Source of the DNA: JAWKWH01 sp041397625 | GTDB lineage: Bacteria > Pseudomonadota > Alphaproteobacteria > Rhizobiales > Rhizobiaceae | DNA: 64,000 nucleotides | Reading direction: 5' to 3' | NCBI GenBank assembly: GCA_041397625.1 | Contig: JAWKWH010000003.1 | Coordinates: forward strand, 124,001 to 188,000 | Shown: positions 52,461-61,462 of the stretch, piece by piece | How positions within the stretch are numbered: the stretch's first letter is position 1 | Layout of the letters: each line of letters starts with the position of its first letter | Translations under genes and position numbers: made by a program | Notes under the pieces: generated by a model | Seen by the model: only the letters and a program-made list of their open reading frames with translations | Told to the model about the DNA's origin: nothing | Databases searched by the model: none

Positions 52461-53516
52461 GTGAATTCCGGTATGGAACGGCGATTCACATTGGCGGAGG
52501 TGGACGGCGGCTGCCGCGCGGTCCTTGCAGGCTTCGGTTTTTCAGCGGCGCTGTCGGGTGCGCTGGCGCGACAGATATGTCAGGCCGAGCATCTCGGCAT
52601 AGCGAGCCACGGGCTGGCGATGCTTGAGCGCTACCAAGAGTGTGCTTCCTCCGGGCACGTCAATCTGGCTCCCCATCCCGAGGTATTTTCTCCGAAGCCC
52701 GGTCTTACGATCATCGACTGCAAAAGCAGCTTCGCCGCGCTTGGCCTTGAACAGATACGATCGGACCTTGTCGCGCAGACCAGAAGGCAGGGCGTAGCAT
52801 GCCTGGTGACGCAAAACGCCTATCACCTGAGTGCCTTGGGCCTTGATATCCAACCGCTGGCGAACGAGGGACTGATTGCCATTGCCATGTCAGGCACCGC
52901 ACCATGGGTCGTGCCGCATGGAGGTGATCGTCCGATCCTCGGCACCAATCCCATTGCCTTTGCGTGTCCTCGCAGAAACAGGGAACCCATTCTCTGGGAC
53001 CAGGCAAGCAGCATCATTTCGATTTCCGATGTGCGGGTTGCTCAACAACAGGGCCGCAGGGTCGGCATGAAGGCCGGGCTTGATAGACATGGAATGCCGA
53101 CAGACGATCCCAAGGAGATACTGGCTTCCGGGAAACTTCTTCCGTTCGGTGGCCATAAGGGATCGGCGATCGCACTGATGGTTGAGTTGCTGACGGCAGG
53201 CCTCTCCGGAGGCAGGTTCGCCGTTGAATACGATAAGTCCAGAAGTGGACCGGCAAATTCAGCCGGTCAGTTCTATCTGGCGGTCGACCCGTCGACGGTG
53301 TCCGAAAACTTCACGGCTCACATTGAAACGGTGCTGCGCGCGTTTGCCGGTAACGGTGAGGCCAGAGTTCCCGGGGACGGCCGGTTCGCCCGTCAATTGC
53401 GCGCAGAAGCGGAAGGTATCTCCGTCTCGGAGAAACTCTGGATCAAGTTGGTCGAATGGGGCTGGCCGCAGGCGGCAAACGCTCGGGACGACGCCCGGGC
53501 TCCCCGCGAACGATAG
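52461..53516 (+). CDS. Second Ldh2-type NAD(P)H reductase
   Basis: A second malate/lactate dehydrogenase-like (Ldh2) protein, 351 residues from GTG 52461 (or 347 from ATG 52473). Shared family motifs are HLGIASHGLAMLERYQECAS, TQNAYHLSALGLDIQPLANE, RPILGTNPIAFACPRRNREP and LPFGGHKGSAIALMVELLTA. The active-site His of the usual HxHH motif is replaced by NAYHLS; only the second His is kept. It is clearly paralogous to the gene at 45450 but not a recent copy. The likely reaction is reduction of a cyclic imino acid or a 2-keto acid. Confidence 0.82.
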   Translation: MNSGMERRFTLAEVDGGCRAVLAGFGFSAALSGALARQICQAEHLGIASHGLAMLERYQECASSGHVNLAPHPEVFSPKPGLTIIDCKSSFAALGLEQIRSDLVAQTRRQGVACLVTQNAYHLSALGLDIQPLANEGLIAIAMSGTAPWVVPHGGDRPILGTNPIAFACPRRNREPILWDQASSIISISDVRVAQQQGRRVGMKAGLDRHGMPTDDPKEILASGKLLPFGGHKGSAIALMVELLTAGLSGGRFAVEYDKSRSGPANSAGQFYLAVDPSTVSENFTAHIETVLRAFAGNGEARVPGDGRFARQLRAEAEGISVSEKLWIKLVEWGWPQAANARDDARAPRER

Positions 53517-53554
53517 AGGGGAGCATTGCCGTCAGTGGCCGCAACAACCTTGAC

Positions 53555-53575
53555 ATGTCGACTTTGTGTCGGCAA
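53555..53575. promoter_or_regulatory. GntR-type operator candidate, site C
   Basis: ATGTCGAC-TTTGT-GTCGGCAA follows a TTGACA hexamer (53550-53555). It has the same half-site spacing as sites A and B. It lies between the reductase at 52461 and the repeat element that precedes the sulfatase. Confidence 0.65.
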
Positions 53576-53603
53576 AATTGTATTCTTCACGACGAGAGGA
53601 GCG

Positions 53604-53979
53604 CCTAGAGCGGTTCATCTGCAGATGGAAACGGTTTGATGGCGTTCGTAACGGCGAGAAGAATACCCGAGCCATGATGTAATCATCATGCGAGGATTTC
53701 GACAGTGAGGTCTGATCTATCGGGCTTGCCCGACGAAAGGTCCAGTGGGGCTTTCGCCAGCCGAACGCCCGAAGGGCGGGCGGGGGAAAGACCGCCAAGC
53801 CGGGAAGGGTTCGGAGCTTTGATGGGACTTAACAAACCGCAATCGTTTCAACTTGCTGTTTTGGCCTCGGCGGCGTCGCGGGTGGCTTGCGGTATTCATA
53901 CCGCGTCGCCTTCCGTGCCTCGCCTGGGCACGAAATGCCTGCGTTCAAACGATTCCAACCAAAGATGAGCCGCTCCAGA
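53604..53979. repeat. Palindromic intergenic element, long form (376 bp)
   Basis: The left end CCTAGAGCGGTTCATC (53604-53619) and right end GATGAGCCGCTCCAGA (53964-53979) are imperfect inverted repeats. The inside matches the copy at 57403-57778 along its whole length, including GGGCTTGCCCGACGAAA and CGCGTCGCCTTCCGTGCCTC. The right end directly abuts, and shares its last base with, the sulfatase start codon. It stands between operator site C and that gene. Open frames inside the element look fortuitous. Confidence 0.92.
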
Positions 53980-55565
53980 TGATACCGCTCGAACAGGCCA
54001 ACCGTGTCGATGACGCCCAGGCGCGGCCGAATATATTGCTGGTGATGGCGGACCAGCTTACGGCATTTGCTCTTTCAGTCTATGGAAACAGCGTATGCAA
54101 AACCCCGAGCATTGACGCTCTTGCCCGGCGCTCGACGGTATTTGTCAACGCTTACTGCAGCTACCCTCTCTGCGCCCCATCCCGCTTCGCTTTGATGACG
54201 GGAAGGTTGCCCTCGCGGATCAAGGCATACGACAACGCGTCCGAGTTTCCGGCGGCGGTACCGACCATGGCGCATTACCTGCGTGCGGCAGGCTACTATA
54301 CCTGCATTTCAGGCAAGATGCACTTCGTTGGCCCGGATCAGCATCATGGCTATGAGGATCGGCTGACGACAGAGATCTATCCGGCTGATTTCAGTTGGGT
54401 CCCGCCGGAGACCTATGACGAACAGAGCGCTGAGGATTCGCAGCCTAATGAGGCGCCTTTGGGCGTTTCGAGCGTCGAGACTATCGCCGATGCCGGCCCG
54501 TTGGCCCGCAGCCAGCAAATCGACTACGACGATGAGGTGGCGCAGCGCGCGATCCAGCATCTCTACGACTGGAAACGATACGGCGACGGTCGTCCGCTGT
54601 TCATGACGGTCTCGTTCACTCAACCCCACGATCCTTACGTTACGACAAAGAAGTACTGGGACCTGTATCCGAACGAGATCATAGACGGGCCGATCACACC
54701 GCGTATTCCCCTGGAAGAGATGGATCCGCATAGCCGCGCGCTGTACTTCCACTATGGACTTAACAAGTTTGACGTCGACGACGAAACGTACCGGCGCGCC
54801 CGGCGCGGCTACTACGGCATGATCAGCTATATCGACGAGAAGCTTGGGGAACTTCTACAGGCCCTGGAAGATGCGGGTTGTGCCGATAACACCGTCGTCA
54901 TCTTCACCTCGGATCACGGCGACATGATCGGGGAGAGGGGACTTTGGTTCAAGAAGAACCTCTTCGAACCCTCCCTGCGGGTTCCCATGATCATCCACGA
55001 CCCTCGCAACGACCATCCGACCACCGTCAAAGCACCCGTCTCCCTGGTCGATCTGCTTCCGACGCTGGTCGAACTGAGCGGGCAGTCGACGGAAACCCTC
55101 GTGACCGAGGTCGAGGGGACCAGTTTGGTCGACCTGATGTCCGAGGATCAGCCGGATCGCACAGTCTTCGCCGAACATATTGACGGCGCGACCGTGGCAC
55201 CGCGCGTGATGGTCCGCCGCGGCCGGTACAAGTTCGTCTATTCGGAAGCCTATCCGGCCCAACTCTATGACCTTCAGGACGATCCGGGCGAGCAGGTCAA
55301 TCTTGTCGAATCTGCAGAGCATTCGGACGTCGCGCGCGCCATGCTGCAACTGGTTCGCCGTCAATGGGATCTTGTGACCCTGAAGGCCGAGGTCGTGAAA
55401 AGCCAGAAGGCGCGGCAGTTCATCAACGCGGCGATGCATCAGGGGCGTGAAATGATCTGGGAGCACTATCCCAACCCCATCCGCGACCACACGAAGTTCG
55501 TCCGCAATGGGGACAGATTTCCCGACGTGGAGCGCAGGTCCTACCTGCCGTATTCGGACTACTGA
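53979..55565 (+). CDS. Sulfatase, choline-sulfatase-like
   Basis: A type I sulfatase of 528 residues from ATG 53979. The FGly motif is Cys65 in YPLCAPSRFALMTGRLPSR, and the N-terminal metal-site Asp is in NILLVMADQL. A second metal-site region is VVIFTSDHGDMIGERGLW. The overall sequence, including FALSVYGN and the C-terminal extension (HYPNPIRDHTKFVRNGDRFP), resembles choline-sulfatase BetC. No signal peptide, so cytoplasmic. The repeat element replaces any normal leader, and no Shine-Dalgarno is evident. No transcriptional regulator or choline dehydrogenase is adjacent, so the substrate may be another sulfate ester. Confidence 0.85.
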   Translation: MIPLEQANRVDDAQARPNILLVMADQLTAFALSVYGNSVCKTPSIDALARRSTVFVNAYCSYPLCAPSRFALMTGRLPSRIKAYDNASEFPAAVPTMAHYLRAAGYYTCISGKMHFVGPDQHHGYEDRLTTEIYPADFSWVPPETYDEQSAEDSQPNEAPLGVSSVETIADAGPLARSQQIDYDDEVAQRAIQHLYDWKRYGDGRPLFMTVSFTQPHDPYVTTKKYWDLYPNEIIDGPITPRIPLEEMDPHSRALYFHYGLNKFDVDDETYRRARRGYYGMISYIDEKLGELLQALEDAGCADNTVVIFTSDHGDMIGERGLWFKKNLFEPSLRVPMIIHDPRNDHPTTVKAPVSLVDLLPTLVELSGQSTETLVTEVEGTSLVDLMSEDQPDRTVFAEHIDGATVAPRVMVRRGRYKFVYSEAYPAQLYDLQDDPGEQVNLVESAEHSDVARAMLQLVRRQWDLVTLKAEVVKSQKARQFINAAMHQGREMIWEHYPNPIRDHTKFVRNGDRFPDVERRSYLPYSDY

Positions 55566-55602
55566 TCAATTTACAATCTCGGATCAAAGGGGACCTAGCC
55601 AG

Positions 55603-56559
55603 ATGGGCGTCATCATACCACTCGAGGAAGGAAATCCCGCCGCTGACACGAGGTTGTTCCGACGTTGTTTGGGCATGTTCGGTACCGGGGTGGCGATCAT
55701 CACGACACGGCATGACGGGCAGAACGCAGGCGCTACCGTTAATTCGGTCGCGTCGGTTTCTCTCGATCCGCCGCTGGTCCTCTGGTCCATCGCCCGGACG
55801 TCGAGAAGCTTCGATATCTTCCAGCAGGCGGAAGGATTTGTCATCAACATCCTGTCCAAGGATCAGATGGAGCTGTCGCGGCACTTCGCGGGCTCGGCGA
55901 CCGACAAATTCGCTGGGCAGGCGACGACTCCCGGATGGAACGGCATCCCCGTTCTCGACGGGGCCTTAGCCCATATCGAGTGTAAGACAGAAGATTCACA
56001 CGATGGCGGCGACCACGTTATCAAGATCGGCCGCGCCCTCAACGTCCGCACCTTCGAAGGCGACCCGCTGATGTTCGTCCAGGGGCGCTATGCGGTGCCA
56101 GCCGATCACCCTGGCGTCAGGGTTCGCCCGGAGGTACCGAAGGCCAACGGCGAGATGCACGCGTCGGAAGGGGCAAACAGCCTCATCTCGCTCATTTTCA
56201 GGGTCCACCATCTTCTGTCGGAGAAGTTCGATGCCCACCGGGCGGCCGAGGGTGTGCACCTTTCCGTGACGCGAATCATGGATGCGCTTGACGACACGCC
56301 GGACATGACGACGTCCGCACTCGCCCGCAAGACGTTTCTTGGCATCAGGGATACGGAGGATGCCCTCATCGAGATGCAGCAGAAGAACATCGTCGCCCGC
56401 AATGGCGATACCTACAGGCTGACCGAGCGGGGTGCCGCGCTTCGCGAGAACATCCGCCGCCGCTGGTTCCAGTTTCAGGATGATGAGTTGTCCGGCCTTA
56501 CGCCGGGACAGATCGAGGATGCGACAAACGTCCTTCGTCACCTTTGGTCGAAGTCATAG
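55603..56559 (+). CDS. Flavin reductase fused to a winged-helix domain
   Basis: Residues about 20-175 form a flavin-reductase-like FMN-binding split barrel (FGTGVAIITTRHDGQNAGAT, VNSVASVSLDPPLVLWSIAR, FDIFQQAEGFVINILSKDQ). Residues about 205-318 form a MarR-like winged helix (SVTRIMDALDDTPDMTTSAL, ARKTFLGIRDTEDALIEMQQ, YRLTERGAALRENIRRRW). The same fusion is known in the reductase of Acinetobacter 4-hydroxyphenylacetate hydroxylase, where the tail controls activity. Here it probably supplies reduced FMN to the LLM monooxygenase at 62773. ATG 55603 follows the sulfatase after 37 bases; the SDR gene follows. Confidence 0.88.
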   Translation: MGVIIPLEEGNPAADTRLFRRCLGMFGTGVAIITTRHDGQNAGATVNSVASVSLDPPLVLWSIARTSRSFDIFQQAEGFVINILSKDQMELSRHFAGSATDKFAGQATTPGWNGIPVLDGALAHIECKTEDSHDGGDHVIKIGRALNVRTFEGDPLMFVQGRYAVPADHPGVRVRPEVPKANGEMHASEGANSLISLIFRVHHLLSEKFDAHRAAEGVHLSVTRIMDALDDTPDMTTSALARKTFLGIRDTEDALIEMQQKNIVARNGDTYRLTERGAALRENIRRRWFQFQDDELSGLTPGQIEDATNVLRHLWSKS

Positions 56560-56576
56560 GCGGTGGCGAGATTGTG

Positions 56577-57344
56577 ATGACCGACGGCAGCAAACCACTG
56601 CGAGACCAGAACATTTTGGTGACGGGGGCATCCAGGGGGATCGGCGCGGCCATTGTCCGACAGCTGGCGAAGGAGGGAGCGACCCCGATTATCCAGTACG
56701 GCCGAGACCGGGCGGCTGCGGAGCGGGTGCTTGAGGAGATCGGCGGCAACGGCGTGATCCTGCAGGCGGATCTGTCCGATCCAAAGGGTGCCGCACGGCT
56801 CTGGGAACAGGCCTGTTCGAAGGTCGACCGCATTCACGCGCTTGTCAACAATGCGGGAATTCGGACCGAGGAAAGTGTCGAGGCAGACCTCGAAGCCTGG
56901 CAGTCCATGTGGCGGAAGGAATTTCAGGTCAACCTGTTCGCGCCGGCGGACCTGTGCCGTGAAGCGATCCTTCATTTTTCCAAACACGAGGGAGGCAAGA
57001 TCGTTAACCTGGCCAGTCGTGCAGGTCAGCGTGGATACGCCGCGGAGGCAATGGCTTACGGAGCGACCAAAGCGGCATTGAACAACCTGACGAAATCGAT
57101 TGCCCGCAACTACGGCGACAAGGGCATCGTTGCGGTTGCGATCGCGCCTGGATGGGTGTTCACCGATATGGCGAAAGACTATATCGCGCGGTTTGGGAAG
57201 CAGTCCGCCGTAGCCGACATTCCGATCGGAGAGATGGCTATGCCCGAGGAAATCGCGGAAGTGATCGCATTCGTACTTCACTCGTCGCAACGTTCGCTCA
57301 ACGGCGCCACACTCGATATGAACGGCGGAAGCTACATTCGCTAG
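56577..57344 (+). CDS. Short-chain dehydrogenase/reductase
   Basis: A classical SDR of 255 residues. The NAD(P)-binding TGASRGIG (about 17-24), NNAG (about 90-93), catalytic Ser in NLASRAGQ and the YxxxK pair in AYGATKAALNN are all present, with PGWVFTDM following. The motif GASRGIG with no acidic residue at the end of strand 2 (QYGRDRAA) suggests NADP(H). The start ATG 56577 lies 17 bases after the reductase gene; a GTG at 56574 is also possible. Probably co-transcribed with the sulfatase and flavin reductase. The substrate is unknown. Confidence 0.9.
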   Translation: MTDGSKPLRDQNILVTGASRGIGAAIVRQLAKEGATPIIQYGRDRAAAERVLEEIGGNGVILQADLSDPKGAARLWEQACSKVDRIHALVNNAGIRTEESVEADLEAWQSMWRKEFQVNLFAPADLCREAILHFSKHEGGKIVNLASRAGQRGYAAEAMAYGATKAALNNLTKSIARNYGDKGIVAVAIAPGWVFTDMAKDYIARFGKQSAVADIPIGEMAMPEEIAEVIAFVLHSSQRSLNGATLDMNGGSYIR

Positions 57345-57402
57345 ACGTGAGTTTTCAACAGGCTGTCCATTCGGGTTCGATTTTGGGATTGGAATTACCA
57401 CG

Positions 57403-57778
57403 TCTAGAGCGGTTCATCGTTGGACGTGAGCGGTTTGATGGCGTTCGTGCCGGGAAGAAGAATGCCCGTGCCGCTGTATGACCATCATGAGAGGAATTCG
57501 ACGGTGAGGTCTGGTCTGTCGGGCTTGCCCGACGAAAATCCGGTGAACCTTTCGCCAGCCGAACGCCCGAAGGGCAGGCGCGGAGAAGACCGCCAAGCCG
57601 GGAAAGCTTGGGATATCGATGGAACCAGACAAACCGCAACCGTTTCAACCTGGTCTTTTCGCGCCCCGGCGGCGTCGCGGGCGGCTCACAGTGGTAACAC
57701 CGCGTCGCCTTCCGTGCCTCACTGGGACACGAAATACCGGCGTTCAAACGATTCCAGCCAAAGATGAACCGCTCTGGG
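57403..57778. repeat. Palindromic intergenic element, long form (376 bp), second copy
   Basis: The ends TCTAGAGCGGTTCATC (57403-57418) and GATGAACCGCTCTGGG (57763-57778) form inverted repeats with two mismatches. The length equals that of the copy at 53604-53979 and the interior is alignable throughout. It fills the gap between the convergent SDR and GntR genes and may also end transcription, since long-range base pairing of the ends would form a large hairpin. Confidence 0.92.
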
Positions 57779-57805
57779 ATTCCGATCCCAGATCAACGTC
57801 GACGA

Positions 57806-58531
57806 TCATGACTGCTCGGCTGCCTTTAGCGGCGTCAGTGCGATTTCGAAACTGTAGTTCTCGCGGAGAAACCGTATGAACTGGTCTTGGAACTGGCGGG
57901 TGTGGGCGTGTGCCAGTTCGTCGGCCAGGTCGGCGTTTCGCGCTTCGATGGCGCCCAACATAAGGTCGTGCTCATCCGTCAGGAGATAGCCGTCTTCGGC
58001 TCGCTCTAAAAACTCGAAATGGAGATGGAGCATCCGCTGCCCCTGGTTCAGCAGCCGTTCGTAGAACGAGGCAAGGTAAGGATTCCTGCCAGCGTACGCC
58101 ACCGCCATGTGGAACTGCTTGTTTGCCTCCGACATCCTCAGGTGGATGCCGGTTTTGACCGCAGCCCGGAATTCCTTCTGCTTCCGTGCGATCGTCTTCA
58201 GATCGGCTGACGTGCGGAACACGGCCGCAAGCCTCGTGTTCATCCGCTGGGCGAGGTCAAGTGCTTCGACATACTTTGGAAAGGTGCCGACCTCGATAGG
58301 CGCGACGATCGTGCTGCGATTGGACAAGGTGATCACGAGTTCTTCACCGGCCAATCTGATCAAGGCCTCGCGAACAGGCGAGCGCGACATATCGAAACGC
58401 TCGGCGAGCGTGGTCTCGTCGAGGAGCTGGCCTGGCTTCAGGGTAAGATTCAGGATCTCCATCCGAAGCGTGTCGTACACGCTTTTCCATCCTGTTCCCC
58501 TTACCCGACGGATTTCCGGTTCATGCGCCAT
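57806..58531 (-). CDS. GntR-family regulator with FCD domain
   Basis: The 241-residue protein has an N-terminal winged helix (KSVYDTLRMEILNLTLKPGQ, LLDETTLAERFDMSRSPVRE, ALIRLAGEELVITLS) and a C-terminal FCD ligand-binding domain (KQFHMAVAYAGRNPYLASFY, LTDEHDLMLGAIEARNADLA, with metal-ligand-type His residues). FCD regulators usually sense small organic acids or amino acids. It is divergent to the FAD oxidase gene, and operator site B lies between them. Three further dyads of the same form (48113, 53555, 62588) suggest a local regulon. Confidence 0.92.
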   Translation of the reverse strand: MAHEPEIRRVRGTGWKSVYDTLRMEILNLTLKPGQLLDETTLAERFDMSRSPVREALIRLAGEELVITLSNRSTIVAPIEVGTFPKYVEALDLAQRMNTRLAAVFRTSADLKTIARKQKEFRAAVKTGIHLRMSEANKQFHMAVAYAGRNPYLASFYERLLNQGQRMLHLHFEFLERAEDGYLLTDEHDLMLGAIEARNADLADELAHAHTRQFQDQFIRFLRENYSFEIALTPLKAAEQS

Positions 58532-58608
58532 AAATCAGTGTCCCCTTGCAGAATCGGGCTATCAATACAAAAAAATTACGCATCGGCAAACGCCCTGATC
58601 GCTTGACT

Positions 58609-58629
58609 TTGTCGACTTTGTGACGACAT
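58609..58629. promoter_or_regulatory. GntR-type operator candidate, site B
   Basis: TTGTCGAC-TTTGT-GACGACAT follows TTGACT (58603-58608). It stands in the divergent region between gntR (start 58531) and the FAD oxidase gene, so it can serve both autoregulation and operon control. Confidence 0.7.
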
Positions 58630-58685
58630 AGTTGCGCCTTAATAGACTGTCTTCAACGCTGAAAGTCCAGAAAGATATTCTCGCA

Positions 58686-59927
58686 GTGGGATTGTCTCAA
58701 GTCGCGGTTGTCGGCGCGGGAATCGTTGGCGTGTCAATCGCCTTCGAGTTGCAGCGCAATGGTTTCCAGGTTGTGCTGATCGATCGGGATCGGCCGGGGA
58801 TGGGTGCTTCCTATGGCAATATGGCTAGCGTCGCGGTAACGGAATTCCTGCCGTCATCCCGTCCATCGGTCTGGTCGAAGATGCCGTTCTGGCTGATCGA
58901 TCCGAATGGTCCGGTTAGTTTTCGGGCGGGCTACATGCCAAAGCTCATGCCATGGCTCGCCAGGTTCATCATGGCAGGCCTTCCCAGCCGCGTCCGGCAG
59001 ATCGAGGCGGCCGGAGCAGTGCTGTGCAAGCGTGTCCACGGAGACCTGCTGGCTCTTCTCAAGTCTGTAGGGCTGATGGATGTGCTGTCCCGGGAGGGCT
59101 GTCTGAGCCTTTATGCCAACGATGCCGAGTTCGATGCTGACAGGGACCATATCGATGTTCTTGAACGTTATGGGCTGGCCCACGAGGTTCTGGACTGCGA
59201 GGCCGCGCGGGACCTCGAACCCGCCTTGTCGCCTGCCTTCAGCAAGGTTGTGCTGTTTCCCGAGAACCTGTCGATCAGGGATCCCTTCGAACTCGTGACG
59301 GCGCTTTGCGAGCGGTTCGAGGCGGCCGGGGGTAGGGTGCTCAGGGGCGAGGTCGTGGATTTCACAAGGACGTCGGCCGACTGGACCATCCAATTCAGCG
59401 ACGGACGCGCGATATCGACCGCCCAGTTTGTTATCTCCGCCGGCGCGTATTCGGGACGGCTGTCGGCCAAGTTGGGCGAGCCGATCCCGCTCGAGACCGA
59501 GCGAGGCTATCACACGCAGCTTTCGACGCCCGGCGTGGAACTGCGTCATTCACTGATCTGGCCCGCCCGCGCCTTCATGGTCACACCAACGGCGGGCGGA
59601 CTGAGGATCGGCGGGACGGTCGAGATGGCGGGGCTCGACGCTGCGCCGAACTTTCGTCGGGCAAAGGTTCTGGTAAGGCACGCCGAGGACGCGCTGCCGG
59701 GGCTTCAAACCGATCAGGCTACCGAATGGATGGGGCATCGTCCGGCGCTTCCCGATACCCTGCCGATCATCGGATCTTCGGAAAAAAACCCGGGCGTCTT
59801 CTACGCAACCGGCCACGGGCATCTCGGCTTGACATATGCGGCTACGACCGCGCGTCTCATTGCAGACCTCGTTTGTGGGCGTGTTCCACCCATCGACATG
59901 GCCCCTTACCGGGTCAATCGATTTTGA
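58686..59927 (+). CDS. FAD-dependent amino-acid dehydrogenase (DadA-like)
   Basis: A DAO-superfamily flavoenzyme of about 413 residues, plausibly a D-hydroxyproline or other D-amino-acid dehydrogenase. The FAD-binding VAVVGAGIVGVSIAFELQ is at the N-terminus, followed by GMGASYGNMASVAVTEFLP. The C-terminus has HRPALPDTLPIIGSSEKNPG and YATGHGHLGLTYAATTARLI, which are typical. The start is taken as GTG 58686 because the frame upstream runs into operator site B; TTG 58692 is also possible. In hydroxyproline catabolism such an enzyme oxidises the D-epimer to the pyrroline. It heads the FAD-ALDH-racemase run controlled by site B. Confidence 0.85.
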   Translation: MGLSQVAVVGAGIVGVSIAFELQRNGFQVVLIDRDRPGMGASYGNMASVAVTEFLPSSRPSVWSKMPFWLIDPNGPVSFRAGYMPKLMPWLARFIMAGLPSRVRQIEAAGAVLCKRVHGDLLALLKSVGLMDVLSREGCLSLYANDAEFDADRDHIDVLERYGLAHEVLDCEAARDLEPALSPAFSKVVLFPENLSIRDPFELVTALCERFEAAGGRVLRGEVVDFTRTSADWTIQFSDGRAISTAQFVISAGAYSGRLSAKLGEPIPLETERGYHTQLSTPGVELRHSLIWPARAFMVTPTAGGLRIGGTVEMAGLDAAPNFRRAKVLVRHAEDALPGLQTDQATEWMGHRPALPDTLPIIGSSEKNPGVFYATGHGHLGLTYAATTARLIADLVCGRVPPIDMAPYRVNRF

Positions 59928-59971
59928 CACGAACCGGCGGCTTGAGCCTCCATCGCAGAAAGGAAATCGCC

Positions 59972-61462
59972 ATGCGTAGCGAACTCTACATCGACGGCCG
60001 TTGGGTGAAGCCCGTCAACGGGGCCACGTTCCAGGTCATCAACCCAGCGACGGAGGAGGTCATTCACAGCGCTCCGGCTGCGTGCGGGGAAGACGTCAAG
60101 ATTGCCGTGGCGGCGGCCCGTCGCGCATTCGACAAGGACGGATGGTCCAGGACCAGCGGACGGCAGCGCGCGGAATATCTCCGGCGCATCGCCGCGGGCA
60201 TCCGTGAACGCCTTGACGAACTGGCGCGCCTTGAGGTTCTAGACAACGGCAAACCGCTTCCCGAAGCCATATGGGATATCGAGGATGCCGCAGGATGCTT
60301 CGAATTCTACGCCGATCTCGCCGCCAAGCTCGACAATGAAGCAGAGGAAGCCATCCCGCTACAGGACAGACGGTTCTTGTCGAAGGCGGTGAAGGAACCC
60401 GTCGGCGTCGCCGGCGCAATTATTCCCTGGAACTATCCGCTGCTAATGGCGGCCTGGAAGGTGGCTCCCGCTTTGGCGGCGGGATGCACTATGGTCCTGA
60501 AACCGGCCGAGCTGACGTCGCTGACCGCGCTCGAACTGGGCGCCATCGCCGAGGAGGCCGGTCTTCCGGCGGGGGTTCTGAACATCGTGACAGGGTCCGG
60601 TTCCGTGGTCGGCCAGGCGATCGTCGAGCACCGGGATGTCGACAAGCTCGCGTTCACCGGGTCGGGTCCCGTGGGATCGGCTATCATGAAGACGGCAGCC
60701 CGGGACATCAAACGCGTCAGCCTCGAATTGGGCGGGAAGTCTCCCTTCGTCGTCTTCGGTGATGTCGATATCGAGGAGGCCGTGGAATGGATCATGTTCG
60801 GCATTTTCTGGAATCAGGGACAGGTCTGTTCTGCCACCTCCCGTGTGTTGGTCGAGGCCTCGATCTATGATCGGCTGCTCGCCCGTCTCGTGGAGGCGGC
60901 CAACAATATCAAGATCGGTGACGGGCTCGGGGAAGGGGTGCTCCTTGGTCCCCTTGTATCCAGGAAACAACACGAACAGGTTAGCGCCGCTATCGAAGCC
61001 GCCCAGGCAACCGGTGCGACTGTTGCCTGCGGCGGCAAGCGCCCCGCCGGATTCGAGACGGGGTACTTTCTGGAGCCGACGGTCCTTGTCGACGTGCCGC
61101 TGGAAAGCGATGCTTGGCGGGAGGAGATTTTCGGTCCGGTCGTCTGCATTCGTCCGTTCGAAACGGAGGAGGAAGCGATCGAACTGGCTAACGATAGCCG
61201 CTTCGGCCTCGCGGCTGCGGTCATGTCCGCCGACGATGTTCGCGCCGAACGGGTCGCCAGGGCCTTCCGTGCCGGTATCGTGTGGATCAATTGCTCGCAG
61301 CCGACCTTCACCGAGGCACCCTGGGGCGGTTACAAGGAGTCCGGCATCGGTCGCGAACTCGGCCGATGGGGGCTTGAAAACTATCTCGAGACCAAGCAGG
61401 TCACCAAGTTCGCCAGCAAAGAGCCGTGGGGTTGGTACCTGAAGCCGGCGACGACGGAATGA
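59972..61462 (+). CDS. NAD(P)-dependent aldehyde dehydrogenase
   Basis: The 496-residue protein starts at ATG 59972 behind AAAGGAA. Catalytic residues are Cys286 (NQGQVCSATS), Glu252 (LELGGKSP) and Asn154 (PWNYP). Sequence details such as WDIEDAAGCFEFYADLAAKL and WREEIFGPVVCIRPF resemble betaine-aldehyde dehydrogenases of the plant type. In the cluster it could oxidise alpha-ketoglutarate semialdehyde, the end step of hydroxyproline breakdown, or an amine-derived aldehyde linked to the choline-sulfatase-like enzyme. The stop overlaps the next start (ATGA). Confidence 0.93.
   Translation: MRSELYIDGRWVKPVNGATFQVINPATEEVIHSAPAACGEDVKIAVAAARRAFDKDGWSRTSGRQRAEYLRRIAAGIRERLDELARLEVLDNGKPLPEAIWDIEDAAGCFEFYADLAAKLDNEAEEAIPLQDRRFLSKAVKEPVGVAGAIIPWNYPLLMAAWKVAPALAAGCTMVLKPAELTSLTALELGAIAEEAGLPAGVLNIVTGSGSVVGQAIVEHRDVDKLAFTGSGPVGSAIMKTAARDIKRVSLELGGKSPFVVFGDVDIEEAVEWIMFGIFWNQGQVCSATSRVLVEASIYDRLLARLVEAANNIKIGDGLGEGVLLGPLVSRKQHEQVSAAIEAAQATGATVACGGKRPAGFETGYFLEPTVLVDVPLESDAWREEIFGPVVCIRPFETEEEAIELANDSRFGLAAAVMSADDVRAERVARAFRAGIVWINCSQPTFTEAPWGGYKESGIGRELGRWGLENYLETKQVTKFASKEPWGWYLKPATTE

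Noticed and set aside
53705..53968. Open frame inside the 376-bp repeat (similar frame in the copy at 57420-57767)
   Set aside because: The two copies share peptide stretches only because the DNA is a repeat. The frames differ in length and ends, and the short copy lacks them. Such frames are common spurious annotations in repeat elements.
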